In this document: one piece after another, positions 14,376-21,142 of the stretch
Numbering within the stretch: position 1 is the stretch's first letter
Layout: each line of letters starts with the position of its first letter
DNA from: CAJXWH01 sp964343365
GTDB lineage: Bacteria > Pseudomonadota > Gammaproteobacteria > Arenicellales > UBA868
Length of the DNA: 24,036 nucleotides
Direction: 5' to 3'
NCBI GenBank assembly: GCA_964343365.1
Contig: CAYFJI010000022.1
Location: forward strand, 1-24,036
Translations under genes and position numbers: made by a program
The notes under the pieces: generated by a model
The model's input: the letters and a program-made list of their open reading frames with translations, nothing else
The model's database searches: none
Told to the model about the DNA's origin: nothing

Positions 14376-16508
14376 TCAAAGTTTAAGTGGTAATGAACGT
14401 AATCGCTTACCTGTCTTGCTATACACCGCATTTGCAATTGCGGCTGGTACTGGACCAATGGCAGGTTCTCCTACGCCTTGTGGCGGAAGATCACTAGGTA
14501 ATAGTGTGACTTCGACTGTAGGAGCTTGCTGTAACCTCAAGAGAGGGTAATTGTCAAAGTTTCTAGCTTTGGCATTTCCATTTTCGAATATTACCTCTTC
14601 TTGAAGCGCGGATCCCACACCCCACACGATGTTACCTTCCACTTGATTGATGGCGCCATCAGGATTAATGACTTGCCCACAGTCCATGGCAGCCCAAATC
14701 CGACTCACATTTATATCATTATTGATTATATCAATTTCAGCAACTATCGCTACTACTGTACCGTAGTCAATGCAGCACGCAACTCCAAGAGGTACCCCAT
14801 TTGCTTTTTTCTGTTTCCAATTACTCATTTCAGTAACGCGAATTAGTGCATTTCTTACCCTCTCATGCTTTTTCTGGTCAGATAAATGCTGCAATCTAAA
14901 TCTGACAGGATCTTGATTTGCTAAAATCGACAGCTCATCAACAAAGCACTCCATTGCAAACGTGTTTGCTAGTAAACCGAGTCCTCTCCATGAAGCTGTG
15001 GGAACAGGTAGTTGTATGCGTTTAGCTTGTAAGTGAATATTCTCGATTTCATAATGGGGGTCAATACCTCGAGTTGCTGCAAAATCTGAGCCGAGAATTT
15101 TCCCAGCGATCGATGGTAGACTTGAAAGCAGAACATCACCACTCGCTTGTAGGTGGTGAAAGAATTGAATTTTGTTTTGCGCTAGCGCTCCTCTTAGCAC
15201 ATGTCTTGTAGCAGGTCGGAAAAGATCATGCTGGAATTCGTCTTCACGTCTCCAACCAACATGCACAGGTAACCCACTCGAATATGCAAGAATTGATGCC
15301 TCGATAGCTGATTCGGTTACTGAGCGCCGGCCAAATCCGCCACCAAGATAAGTCGGTAGCACATCTATCTTGGAACTTTCAATATCGAGTTCCTGAGCAA
15401 TGTTTTTTGCTATTGTATTCGGGAACTGGGTTGGTGTTTTAACACGCAGGATTTCATCATTCCCTAATTCCGCAAAGGAGGATTGAGGCTCTAGAGGGGC
15501 TGTTGATGCAAAAGGTGTTGAATAGTTTGATTCGATTATGTCATCCGACTCAAGGTGTTCGAAACTGCCTTGTTTCCTCAAAGTGATCGCATCTTCTGCA
15601 ATTAACTCGAACATGGCGTCAATGCTTTCTTGGTTGACTGGGTTGTCAGGCCATTTCCAGGTGACATTAAGCGCATCTGCTGCACGCCAGGCGGCTTCTC
15701 GCGTTGTCGCGATAACACCTGCAAAATTCTTTTTTACAACTACCTTTACTACGTCTTTCATTTTTTCTGTTGCTTTACTGTCTACCGCCTCCAGGATAGC
15801 TCCAATCATTGGGGCCCGAGCAACGGCTCCAAAGTAGTTTTTGTTGTTATTAGACCGTGCATCATACGCGTATCGCGGGGTTGCAGTTAGTATGTCTCTC
15901 AAATCTAGTCTCGGCACGGATTGTCCAATCAGTTTAAATTTAGATTTTGGTTTTAATACCGTATCCTTTTCTGGCATTATCCATTCGCGATCTAATCGCG
16001 AGGCCTCACCTAATGACATACTTAAGCCACTTGAAATTCGAAAAATACCGGCCTCAAAGTACACTGTGTCGTCCAAGGCATCTGTAGCAGCTTCTTCTAA
16101 CATCGTCCTATAGTTTGCGGCCAATTGACGAAGTGGCGTATATAATCCACTGACACTGGCGCTACCACCAGTACCAAAACTATCAACGGGTCCTGAAAGA
16201 GTGCTGGCCTGAAATACTTGGACAGATTCCCAGGGAATTTCTAGCTCTTCCGCCGCAATTTGACCCAAAGCAGTGTGGATGCCTTGCCCCATTTCAACTT
16301 TTGGAACGTAGACACTCAAATGATTTTGTTTAGTTAGTTTCAGCCAAAGAGTTGGTTCTTCACCAATTCCTCCGCCGGGCGGCTGTCCATCTGACAAAAA
16401 ATTAAATATCTGGCGTCTTGCAAAAGGTAGACCAAATTGTAGCCCTGCTACAAGGCTCCCGCCGATAACTGATCCAGCGATTAGGAAGTTTCGTCGCCCC
16501 CGCTTCAT
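14376..16508 (-). CDS. iorB: Isoquinoline 1-oxidoreductase-type molybdopterin-binding large subunit, Tat-exported
   Basis: A 710-residue xanthine-dehydrogenase-family subunit of the IorB type. A twin-arginine signal (GRRNFLIAGSVIGGSL, Arg5-Arg6) sends it to the periplasm. The two MocoBD repeats contain MGQGIHTALGQIAAEELEI, GGGFGRRSV, ASWRGLGLL, AMDCGQVINPDG and, at the end, QGVGEPAIGP with the catalytic Glu681. IorAB-like enzymes hydroxylate N-heterocycles or oxidise aldehydes with water, using a molybdopterin cytosine dinucleotide cofactor. The substrate is not readable from sequence, and the symbol marks family membership only. It starts at ATG 16506-16508, immediately after the small-subunit TAA, and its stop is one base before the membrane protein gene. 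It has no fused cytochrome c domain, so electrons must leave by another partner. Confidence 0.87.
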   Translation of the reverse strand: MKRGRRNFLIAGSVIGGSLVAGLQFGLPFARRQIFNFLSDGQPPGGGIGEEPTLWLKLTKQNHLSVYVPKVEMGQGIHTALGQIAAEELEIPWESVQVFQASTLSGPVDSFGTGGSASVSGLYTPLRQLAANYRTMLEEAATDALDDTVYFEAGIFRISSGLSMSLGEASRLDREWIMPEKDTVLKPKSKFKLIGQSVPRLDLRDILTATPRYAYDARSNNNKNYFGAVARAPMIGAILEAVDSKATEKMKDVVKVVVKKNFAGVIATTREAAWRAADALNVTWKWPDNPVNQESIDAMFELIAEDAITLRKQGSFEHLESDDIIESNYSTPFASTAPLEPQSSFAELGNDEILRVKTPTQFPNTIAKNIAQELDIESSKIDVLPTYLGGGFGRRSVTESAIEASILAYSSGLPVHVGWRREDEFQHDLFRPATRHVLRGALAQNKIQFFHHLQASGDVLLSSLPSIAGKILGSDFAATRGIDPHYEIENIHLQAKRIQLPVPTASWRGLGLLANTFAMECFVDELSILANQDPVRFRLQHLSDQKKHERVRNALIRVTEMSNWKQKKANGVPLGVACCIDYGTVVAIVAEIDIINNDINVSRIWAAMDCGQVINPDGAINQVEGNIVWGVGSALQEEVIFENGNAKARNFDNYPLLRLQQAPTVEVTLLPSDLPPQGVGEPAIGPVPAAIANAVYSKTGKRLRSLPLKL

Positions 16509-16979
16509 TTATGTTGATATTTGAGAGTAGCTACTTGCTGTTTCTACGGCACGACTTAGGCGGGAATAACAACCGCAACGACAATAATTTTTTGTGAGCG
16601 CAGCTTTTATTTGTTTTTTTGTCGGCTTTGGGAATTTATCCAGAAGAGCGACTGCTACTAGCATTTGACCTGACATACACCAACCGCATTGAGGTACCTG
16701 TTCATCAATGAAGGCTTTTTGTACGGGGTGTAAAGTGTTTTTACTTTTTAATCCCTCAACGGTGCGAATATTTTTTCCATTTGTAGCCGATTTCAAGGTC
16801 GTAATACAGCTACGAGTAGGTTCACCATCGATTAGAACAGTGCAGGCGCCACATATCCCAACTCCACACCCAAAGCGGGTACCAACTAGTCCCAAGTCGT
16901 CACGAAGAAACCAAAGTAATTTTCTGTCCTTAACCTTCGGATCTACATCATAGGTTTGATTATTAATTTTTAATTTCAT
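16509..16979 (-). CDS. iorA: (2Fe-2S) small subunit of the isoquinoline 1-oxidoreductase-type hydroxylase
   Basis: A 156-residue protein with the two iron-sulfur domains of molybdenum hydroxylase small subunits. The plant-ferredoxin type cluster is bound by Cys38, 43, 46 and 58 (FGCGVGICGACTVL). The helical second cluster is bound by Cys98, Cys101, Cys133 and Cys135 (PQCGWCMSGQ and YCRCGCY). Electrons travel from the molybdenum site in the partner through these clusters. It has no signal peptide of its own and probably crosses the membrane folded with the Tat-tagged large subunit. It ends in TAA directly followed by the large-subunit ATG. The third cysteine in CRCGCY is usual. Length is normal for IorA (~150). 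Confidence 0.9.
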   Translation of the reverse strand: MKLKINNQTYDVDPKVKDRKLLWFLRDDLGLVGTRFGCGVGICGACTVLIDGEPTRSCITTLKSATNGKNIRTVEGLKSKNTLHPVQKAFIDEQVPQCGWCMSGQMLVAVALLDKFPKPTKKQIKAALTKNYCRCGCYSRLSRAVETASSYSQIST

Positions 16980-17036
16980 TCTTTCTGTTTTCTCTCAATG
17001 GAAAAGTCATGCTGATAGTTTAGTGGCGACAAATAA

Positions 17037-17462
17037 TCAGTAATTAAGACGGACAGAGACATTTTCACCATCGGCAATTTGGATAGCTGCTTTTGAGAAT
17101 TGAGGCATCGCCCGAGGTTCATAATTGTTACTGAACGCGAAACCTTCTTTTGGACGCCAAAAAAGACCCGTATTCAATTTCCCATCTCCATTTTCATCAT
17201 GATAGACACTTGCTGCCATTTTTCCACCTCTAAAATTTTCTAGTGTCACGGATACACTTCCTTTTTTTGCGGGAATTATAAGGTGTTCTAAAATTTGATC
17301 ATCTTTTAACCAACTTTCTGCATCGAGAAAAATTCTGATGTCGATGGATCCTCTGTTATGCTGAATTCCGGTTACTATAAAGTTCACATCTGCAGAGCAA
17401 TATGGAGAAATAATGGTTAGCAGGGCGATCGCTACCAAAGATTTCTGTAATTGATTTTTCAT
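17037..17462 (-). CDS. DUF2141 domain exported protein
   Basis: A 141-residue protein. An N-terminal signal peptide (MKNQLQKSLVAIALLTIISP, cleavage probably after SPYCSA) is followed by a beta-sandwich of the DUF2141 family: IRIFLDAESWL, the conserved AASVYHDENGDGKLNTG loop that looks like a calcium-binding DxNGDGxL motif, and PKEGFAFSNN. The function of DUF2141 proteins is unknown. They are periplasmic or outer-membrane associated. The ATG at 17460-17462 gives a proper signal peptide. The longer TTG start at 17510 adds 16 residues of untypical sequence and is rejected. It is 57 bases upstream of the small hydroxylase subunit and in the same direction, so it may lead that operon, which would place it beside a periplasmic enzyme. 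In the ~200 bases upstream (17463-17665) I found no convincing promoter for it. Confidence 0.82.
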   Translation of the reverse strand: MKNQLQKSLVAIALLTIISPYCSADVNFIVTGIQHNRGSIDIRIFLDAESWLKDDQILEHLIIPAKKGSVSVTLENFRGGKMAASVYHDENGDGKLNTGLFWRPKEGFAFSNNYEPRAMPQFSKAAIQIADGENVSVRLNY

Positions 17463-17665
17463 GTGTAAATTAAGCCTGATTGGTTCCAGTGTTTTTTTGC
17501 CACATTGCAAGTAGCGCTCTTTAAAGTCTATCGTTTCGTATCTTTAGTGAATTTCTTGTGAATATCGTTTATCAAATATGAATTAATAGCAGTCACTTTA
17601 GTCACGATTTTTTAAAAATTTTAAAAGTCTAAAAATGGAACAACTGAAAGATCGCCCAAAAAACG

Positions 17666-17690
17666 AAAAGGAGCCATAACGGCTCCTTTT
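17666..17690 (-). terminator. Intrinsic terminator of the small membrane protein gene
   Basis: Perfect inverted repeat AAAAGGAGCC-ATAAC-GGCTCCTTTT, a 10-bp stem with a 5-base loop. Read on the minus strand it begins 24 bases after the stop of the 79-residue gene and is followed by CGTTTTTT. The plus-strand side also ends in TTTT, so it could stop transcription from both directions. Confidence 0.85.
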
Positions 17691-17714
17691 CATGTTACAA
17701 CTATAAGAACAAGG

Positions 17715-17954
17715 TTAGGCGCGTTTACTATAGGCCCACCACAAGATACCTAAGGCAACTAAGCCAACCAGCCCTTCACTGCCTAGAGTCTGTACAAATC
17801 CAACTACACTTCCCAGTATATCCATCGGTAGGAATGGGATAGCGCCCGAGTCATCTCCGAAGAGAATTTGCAGAATTACGCCTAGGGCAATTACAGCAAT
17901 GCCTAGCTCAGCAATTGAACCTACCCAGCGACGAATTGAGTCTATAAAGTGCAC
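17715..17954 (-). CDS. Small two-helix membrane protein, unknown function
   Basis: A 79-residue protein that I do not assign to a named family. It has an amphipathic start (MHFIDSIRRWVGSIAE), a first hydrophobic helix (LGIAVIALGVILQILFG), a loop with GDDSGAIPFLP, and a second helix (EGLVGLVALGILWWAY) ending in SKRA. The start codon is GTG at 17952-17954, backed by a strong GAGGTG site eight bases upstream. It has its own sigma-70 promoter 38 bases upstream of the start and its own terminator, so it is transcribed alone, and the quality of all three signals suggests high expression. Inner-membrane location is likely. Glycine-rich helices of this kind could oligomerise, but no function can be assigned. 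Confidence 0.75.
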   Translation of the reverse strand: MHFIDSIRRWVGSIAELGIAVIALGVILQILFGDDSGAIPFLPMDILGSVVGFVQTLGSEGLVGLVALGILWWAYSKRA

Positions 17955-17962
17955 TTTTATTT

Positions 17963-17968
17963 CACCTC
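17963..17968 (-). promoter_or_regulatory. Ribosome binding site GAGGTG fixing a GTG start
   Basis: GAGGTG (minus strand) lies eight bases before the GTG at 17954. It decides the start of the 79-residue membrane protein, which has no upstream in-frame ATG. Confidence 0.7.
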
Positions 17969-17991
17969 TCTAGGTGTATATTGGGAACGGA

Positions 17992-18020
17992 AGAATATCC
18001 TGATATACTAAAAACGTCAA
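17992..18020 (-). promoter_or_regulatory. Sigma-70 promoter of the small membrane protein gene
   Basis: On the minus strand TTGACG (18015-18020) and TATTCT (17992-17997) are separated by exactly 17 bases. The -35 matches five of six bases and the -10 four of six. The predicted transcript starts about 30 bases before the GTG. The rest of 18021-18230 contains nothing I recognise. Confidence 0.6.
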
Positions 18021-18230
18021 GATATTGTGTTTGATATTGGCACTAGAAACAACATATCGTGTGTAAATACAACAGATCTGACTAATTATCGCTCCGAAAT
18101 TAAGCAGATGTAGTGGTTACTGTCAGGGAGTATTAGCTCCATAACTGAACAAAATCAAACCAAATTTCAAGTTTTTACTTAAAAAATCGTTAGTAGTGTC
18201 TCGCAATTTGATATGAATTAAAGTTTTTGC

Positions 18231-18580
18231 CTAAATTAACTTGTTTAGTGTATCAGTTATCTCAGAATCGGAAATTTCCAAAATGGGAAGTTTAACTAGT
18301 GCTGATATTCGGGTTTTCAGCAAATCAAATGCTTTTTCGAAGGCTACCATTTGTTATCGCCATTATCTAGAATAGTTGCTGGATCAGGAATACTCCAATG
18401 AGTCCGGATTGGTTCTTCGTGCCATACAGGGCATATCTCGATGGCAACATGGTTAAAGACCGTAATTACTAAATCTAGTTTGAGGTCATTAGGGTCTGAG
18501 AATTCATCTGAGGATTTTGACTGGAGATTGCCTGTAGGACAATCTTTTGTTTTAAGTAATTTGATTGCCAGAGGATTCAC
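18231..18580 (-). pseudogene. arsC: Decayed arsenate reductase (ArsC, low-molecular-weight phosphatase type)
   Basis: Two reading frames together cover the C-terminal two thirds of an ArsC-type arsenate reductase. Frame one (18344-18580) reads NPLAIKLLKTKDCPTGNLQS, then LDLVITVFNHVAIEICPVWH and THWSIPDPATI, equivalent to the family's VITVCDNAAGEVCPVWPG and HWGVPDPA. It stops at TAG 18344-18346. The protein continues in another frame from about 18350 as MVAFEKAFDLLKTRISALVK, the expected final helix, to TAG at 18231-18233. A one-base deletion near 18350-18362 explains the shift. The N-terminal P-loop (CTxNSxRS) is absent upstream, and the usual first cysteine of VITVCD is Phe. So the gene cannot make an active enzyme. 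It may once have been regulated with the phosphate locus next door. Confidence 0.8.
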
Positions 18581-18745
18581 CGCATAGGAACAAAGTGTTG
18601 TATTTCTTTTTTTTGCATTAATTCATTATAGGTTGTGTAAATAAAAATGGCGCCCATGTGTAAGAAACCCTCGCCATAAACGTTTTATCAGTTTATAAGA
18701 ATGTAAAAATCTAATGTAATAATGCGCTAGATCATAGATCTTTGT

Positions 18746-18763
18746 ATGACAGAAATGTTACGG
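18746..18763 (-). promoter_or_regulatory. Pho-box-like site facing the arsC remnant
   Basis: The minus strand reads CCGTAAC-ATTT-CTGTCAT. The second half-site is a perfect CTGTCAT, the first matches four of seven positions, and the 4-base AT spacer has the right length. It may be a leftover of PhoB control of the decayed gene or an extra PhoB site for phoB. Confidence 0.4.
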
Positions 18764-18828
18764 AAAAAATTGTACAATTTGTGGAAAATTGTGTTTTTTT
18801 CATGGGAATCTGTTATGCGTTAGAATTT

Positions 18829-18846
18829 CTGTAATGAAATTGAAAC
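18829..18846 (+). promoter_or_regulatory. Pho box upstream of phoB
   Basis: CTGTAAT-GAAA-TTGAAAC has the 7-4-7 layout of a PhoB site. The first half is near perfect and the second weak. A TTAAAT-like -10 lies about 10 bases downstream (18856-18861), the distance seen at PhoB-activated promoters. It suggests autoregulation of phoBR. Confidence 0.5.
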
Positions 18847-18886
18847 AAACGTTTGATTAAATAACTTTTTTAGAATTAAATCGAAT

Positions 18887-18891
18887 GGGAG
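18887..18891 (+). promoter_or_regulatory. Ribosome binding site fixing the phoB TTG start
   Basis: GGGAG six bases before TTG at 18898. The PhoB receiver domain begins directly after this codon and there is no in-frame ATG nearby, so the unusual TTG start is well supported. Confidence 0.65.
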
Positions 18892-18897
18892 TTTATT

Positions 18898-19590
18898 TTG
18901 TCTCCAAAGATTTTAGTTGTAGAAGATGACCAAGCGATTCGCGAGATGTTGCGGTTTGTGTTGCAGCAGAAGCATTTTTATACCCTAGAGGCGGAAAATG
19001 CGGAGCAAGCCTTTAGACTAATACATGATAGGTCACCTAGCTTAGTTTTGTTGGATTGGATGTTGCCAGGTATGAGTGGAGTGGATTTGGCTCGGCAATT
19101 AAAGGAAGCAAAAGAAACCAGTAACCTACCAATTATCATGATAACTGCAAAAGGTGAAGAGGAAGATATGGTGAGGGGTCTAGATAGTGGTGCTGACGAT
19201 TATGTTACAAAACCTTTTTCGCCACGTGAGCTCGTGGCTCGGATACGAGCTGTATTGCGACGCGCTGTTCCACACAAAAATAATGAGCCGGTTGAAATTA
19301 GTGGGCTCATGTTAGATCCCGCGACTCACCGAGTGACAATTGAAGAAGACTTAGTAGAGATGGGTCCTACAGAGTTTCGACTTCTTCATTTTTTTATGAC
19401 TCACCAAGATCGTGTGTATAGCCGAAGCCAATTACTAGACTGGGTTTGGGGGACGAATTCTTTTGTTGAAGAGCGAACTGTTGACGTCTATGTAAGAAGG
19501 CTGCGCAAAGTACTAGAACTGGAACAGTACGACAAAATGCTCCAAACGATCAGAGGTGTTGGCTATAGATTTTCGCAACACGCTGCGTGA
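18898..19590 (+). CDS. phoB: Phosphate regulon response regulator PhoB
   Basis: A 230-residue OmpR/PhoB-class response regulator. The receiver domain (1-120) has acidic residues Glu9-Asp10-Asp11, phospho-acceptor Asp53 (LVLLDWMLPGMSG), Thr83 and Lys105 (YVTKPFSPREL). The C-terminal winged helix (about 130-228) includes GPTEFRLLHFFMTH, the recognition helix ERTVDVYVRRLRK and IRGVGYRF. LLDWMLPGMSGVDLARQLK is PhoB-like rather than OmpR- or KdpE-like, and phoR and pst genes follow, which makes the assignment firm. Phosphorylated by PhoR under phosphate starvation, it binds Pho boxes and activates pst and its own operon. Translation starts at TTG. The stop overlaps the phoR start by four bases (GTGA). 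Confidence 0.95.
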   Translation: MSPKILVVEDDQAIREMLRFVLQQKHFYTLEAENAEQAFRLIHDRSPSLVLLDWMLPGMSGVDLARQLKEAKETSNLPIIMITAKGEEEDMVRGLDSGADDYVTKPFSPRELVARIRAVLRRAVPHKNNEPVEISGLMLDPATHRVTIEEDLVEMGPTEFRLLHFFMTHQDRVYSRSQLLDWVWGTNSFVEERTVDVYVRRLRKVLELEQYDKMLQTIRGVGYRFSQHAA

Positions 19591-20963
19591 AGAATTTTAA
19601 GAACCTTTGGTATTCTGAATTTAGCGTAGTTTTGTTAGTGATTCTTGCGTCAGGATTTTTTGGCCTGCTATTCGATTTTCTATTTGAATTTCTTTTTTTT
19701 GGGTCCTTATTACTTGTTTTTGTGTATTTTCTGCAGTTTGGTTTGATAGTCTATGATGCCAGTACAGAGGAGAGACTAGATAGAAAGTTATTCTATTTAA
19801 CTCCATTTGCACGGCGTTGGTTCACTATTGTTCGAAACAATAGAAACCTCGTAAATCGCCTCGAACTGAGTGTTGCTAGATATAAAGGTCGCGTGGCGAA
19901 ACGGAAATTAAGAATGGCCACAGCTGTAAGAGGCTTTCGTGATTCATTATCAGTGATGTCAGACGCTATTGTTTTAGTTGATCGTCAGAACCGAATTGAT
20001 TGGTGGAATCCAGCAGCTTCAGAATTACTTGGATTGTCCAGATCTATAGACCGTAATAAACCTTTAAAGTCATTATTCAATGGAGAAGAATTTGAAAAAT
20101 TTGTGTCCAATTACGAAGATGATGACTCAATTGAATTACGTTCTCCTACTTCCGAAGATGCTCTTTTATCGCTTCGGCTCACTCCCTACGGTAGAGATAG
20201 ATTAATTTTACAAGCTCGGGATGTAACACGAATAAAACACTTAGAGCAGGTCCGTCGCGATTTTGTTGCGAATGCCTCTCATGAACTTAGGACGCCACTC
20301 ACTGTAGTTCATGGATATCTTGAAACAATGATGGACAACCCGGAATCCGTTAAAGACAATCTTTCAGATGTGTTAAGTCAAATGCATCTGCAAACAGTCA
20401 GGATAAAGGTTTTGGTGGAAGATATGTTGACTTTGTCGCGATTGGACCAGTCATTTAGTCATGATGTTCAGATTATTTCCATGGAACCTCTTTTAAGAGA
20501 GGTTTTAGTGGAAGCAAAGATTCTTAGCGGAGTAAAGCAGCACAACTTCATTCTTGATGCAGTTTCCGGTTACAAAATACATGCCAATTTAGAAGATTTG
20601 CGCAGTTTGGTGACAAACCTGATATCGAATGCGATCCGTTACACACCAGCTGAGGGTACTATTGACCTTATGTGGTGGATAGATGATACAGGCGCTTACT
20701 TTGCGGTCCGTGACAATGGGATTGGTATCGAAGCCGAACACTTGTCGCGCATTACAGAACGCTTTTACCGTGCGAATGTAGCTGAATCTCGCGCATCAGG
20801 TGGTACTGGTCTAGGTTTAGCTATTGTAAAAAACGTCATGGAAGTCTTGGGTGGAGAGCTTTCGATAACTTCAAAACCAGCCTCCGGGAGCACATTTACG
20901 TGTTTTTTTCCTCTATCATGCATCGAGCATGAGACCACCCAGCCAGAAATCCGCCCCAATTAG
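19587..20963 (+). CDS. phoR: Phosphate regulon sensor histidine kinase PhoR
   Basis: A 458-residue membrane histidine kinase of PhoR architecture. Two N-terminal membrane helices (about 12-55) have almost no periplasmic loop. A basic linker is followed by a PAS domain (about 118-215, SDAIVLVDRQNRIDWWNPAA). The HisKA dimer helix carries phospho-acceptor His232 in NASHELRTPLTVVHGYLE. The ATPase domain has N box LISNAIRYTP, G1 DNGIGI, F box ERFYR and G2 GGTGLGLAI. The missing periplasmic sensor is normal for PhoR, which senses phosphate through the Pst transporter and PhoU. It starts at GTG in a GTGA overlap with phoB, so the two are coupled. The pstS Pho box begins only four bases after its stop codon. 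Confidence 0.94.
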   Translation: MKNFKNLWYSEFSVVLLVILASGFFGLLFDFLFEFLFFGSLLLVFVYFLQFGLIVYDASTEERLDRKLFYLTPFARRWFTIVRNNRNLVNRLELSVARYKGRVAKRKLRMATAVRGFRDSLSVMSDAIVLVDRQNRIDWWNPAASELLGLSRSIDRNKPLKSLFNGEEFEKFVSNYEDDDSIELRSPTSEDALLSLRLTPYGRDRLILQARDVTRIKHLEQVRRDFVANASHELRTPLTVVHGYLETMMDNPESVKDNLSDVLSQMHLQTVRIKVLVEDMLTLSRLDQSFSHDVQIISMEPLLREVLVEAKILSGVKQHNFILDAVSGYKIHANLEDLRSLVTNLISNAIRYTPAEGTIDLMWWIDDTGAYFAVRDNGIGIEAEHLSRITERFYRANVAESRASGGTGLGLAIVKNVMEVLGGELSITSKPASGSTFTCFFPLSCIEHETTQPEIRPN

Positions 20964-20967
20964 TGAA

Positions 20968-20985
20968 TTGTCATAATTCTGTAAT
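20968..20985 (+). promoter_or_regulatory. Pho box of the pst operon
   Basis: TTGTCAT-AATT-CTGTAAT is close to the consensus CTGTCAT-4-CTGTCAT, with only one mismatch in each half and an AT-rich 4-base spacer. A TTTAAT/TAGTCT -10 region follows at 20991-21001. It predicts PhoB activation of pstSCA separately from phoBR and a leader of about 130 bases before pstS. Confidence 0.75.
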
Positions 20986-21019
20986 ATTTATTTAATAGTC
21001 TAGTAAACGACGATATTTA

Positions 21020-21121
21020 ATCTGAGTCCTGTCAAATTGACCAATTGGATGCCTTTGACATGAAAAGGTGATGAACTTGCGATTACAGATGACCGGTTCG
21101 TCACTAATTGAAAACTCAGAT
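21020..21121 (+). ncRNA. Candidate structured leader RNA of pstS (three-way junction)
   Basis: The pstS leader contains three nested inverted repeats. P1 is ATCTGAGT (21020-21027) with ACTCAGAT (21114-21121), 8 bp. P2 is TGTCAAA (21030-21036) with TTTGACA (21054-21060), 7 bp with a 17-base loop. P3 is GTGATGAAC (21068-21076) with GTTCGTCAC (21096-21104), 9 bp including one G-U pair. Together they form a closed three-way junction whose last base lies six bases before the ribosome binding site. The P2 loop (CAATTG, 21042-21047) could also pair with TAATTG (21105-21110) as a pseudoknot. No T-run follows, so it is not a simple terminator. I do not recognise it as a known riboswitch. The function (translation control, mRNA stability or none) is unknown. 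Confidence 0.5.
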
Positions 21122-21127
21122 CAATAA

Positions 21128-21134
21128 AAAGGAG
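21128..21134 (+). promoter_or_regulatory. Ribosome binding site fixing the pstS start
   Basis: AAAGGAG is eight bases before ATG 21143. The GTG at 21134 lies inside this site and cannot be the start. Confidence 0.8.
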
Positions 21135-21142
21135 TGAAGACT

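Larger units (their letters stand above)
18581..18897. other. Divergent intergenic region between the arsC remnant and phoB
   Basis: A 317-bp AT-rich region without a gene. It holds a Pho box for phoB at 18829-18846, a Pho-box-like site on the other strand at 18746-18763, a 14-bp perfect palindrome AAATTGTACAATTT at 18767-18780, a smaller AGATC-ATA-GATCT palindrome at 18729-18741, and a 6-bp inverted repeat ATGGCG/CGCCAT near 18647-18677. No trace of the missing ArsC N-terminus was found. Confidence 0.6.

Noticed and set aside
14375..14458. N-terminal extension of the histidine-rich membrane protein by 28 codons
   Set aside because: It would lie entirely within the end of iorB. The ATG at 14374 directly after the iorB stop is the natural start.
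15538..15837. 99-codon plus-strand open frame inside iorB, and similar ones at 15630-15890 and 15841-16113
   Set aside because: They lie opposite a well supported 710-residue hydroxylase gene, have low-complexity Ser/Ala/Thr composition and overlap each other.
18647..18677. ATGGCG/CGCCAT inverted repeat as a terminator
   Set aside because: The stem is only six bases with a ~19-base loop, and no gene ends next to it.
18703..18723. TGTAA repeats as a third Pho box before phoB
   Set aside because: The two TG positions are 13 bases apart instead of the 11 required for PhoB half-sites.
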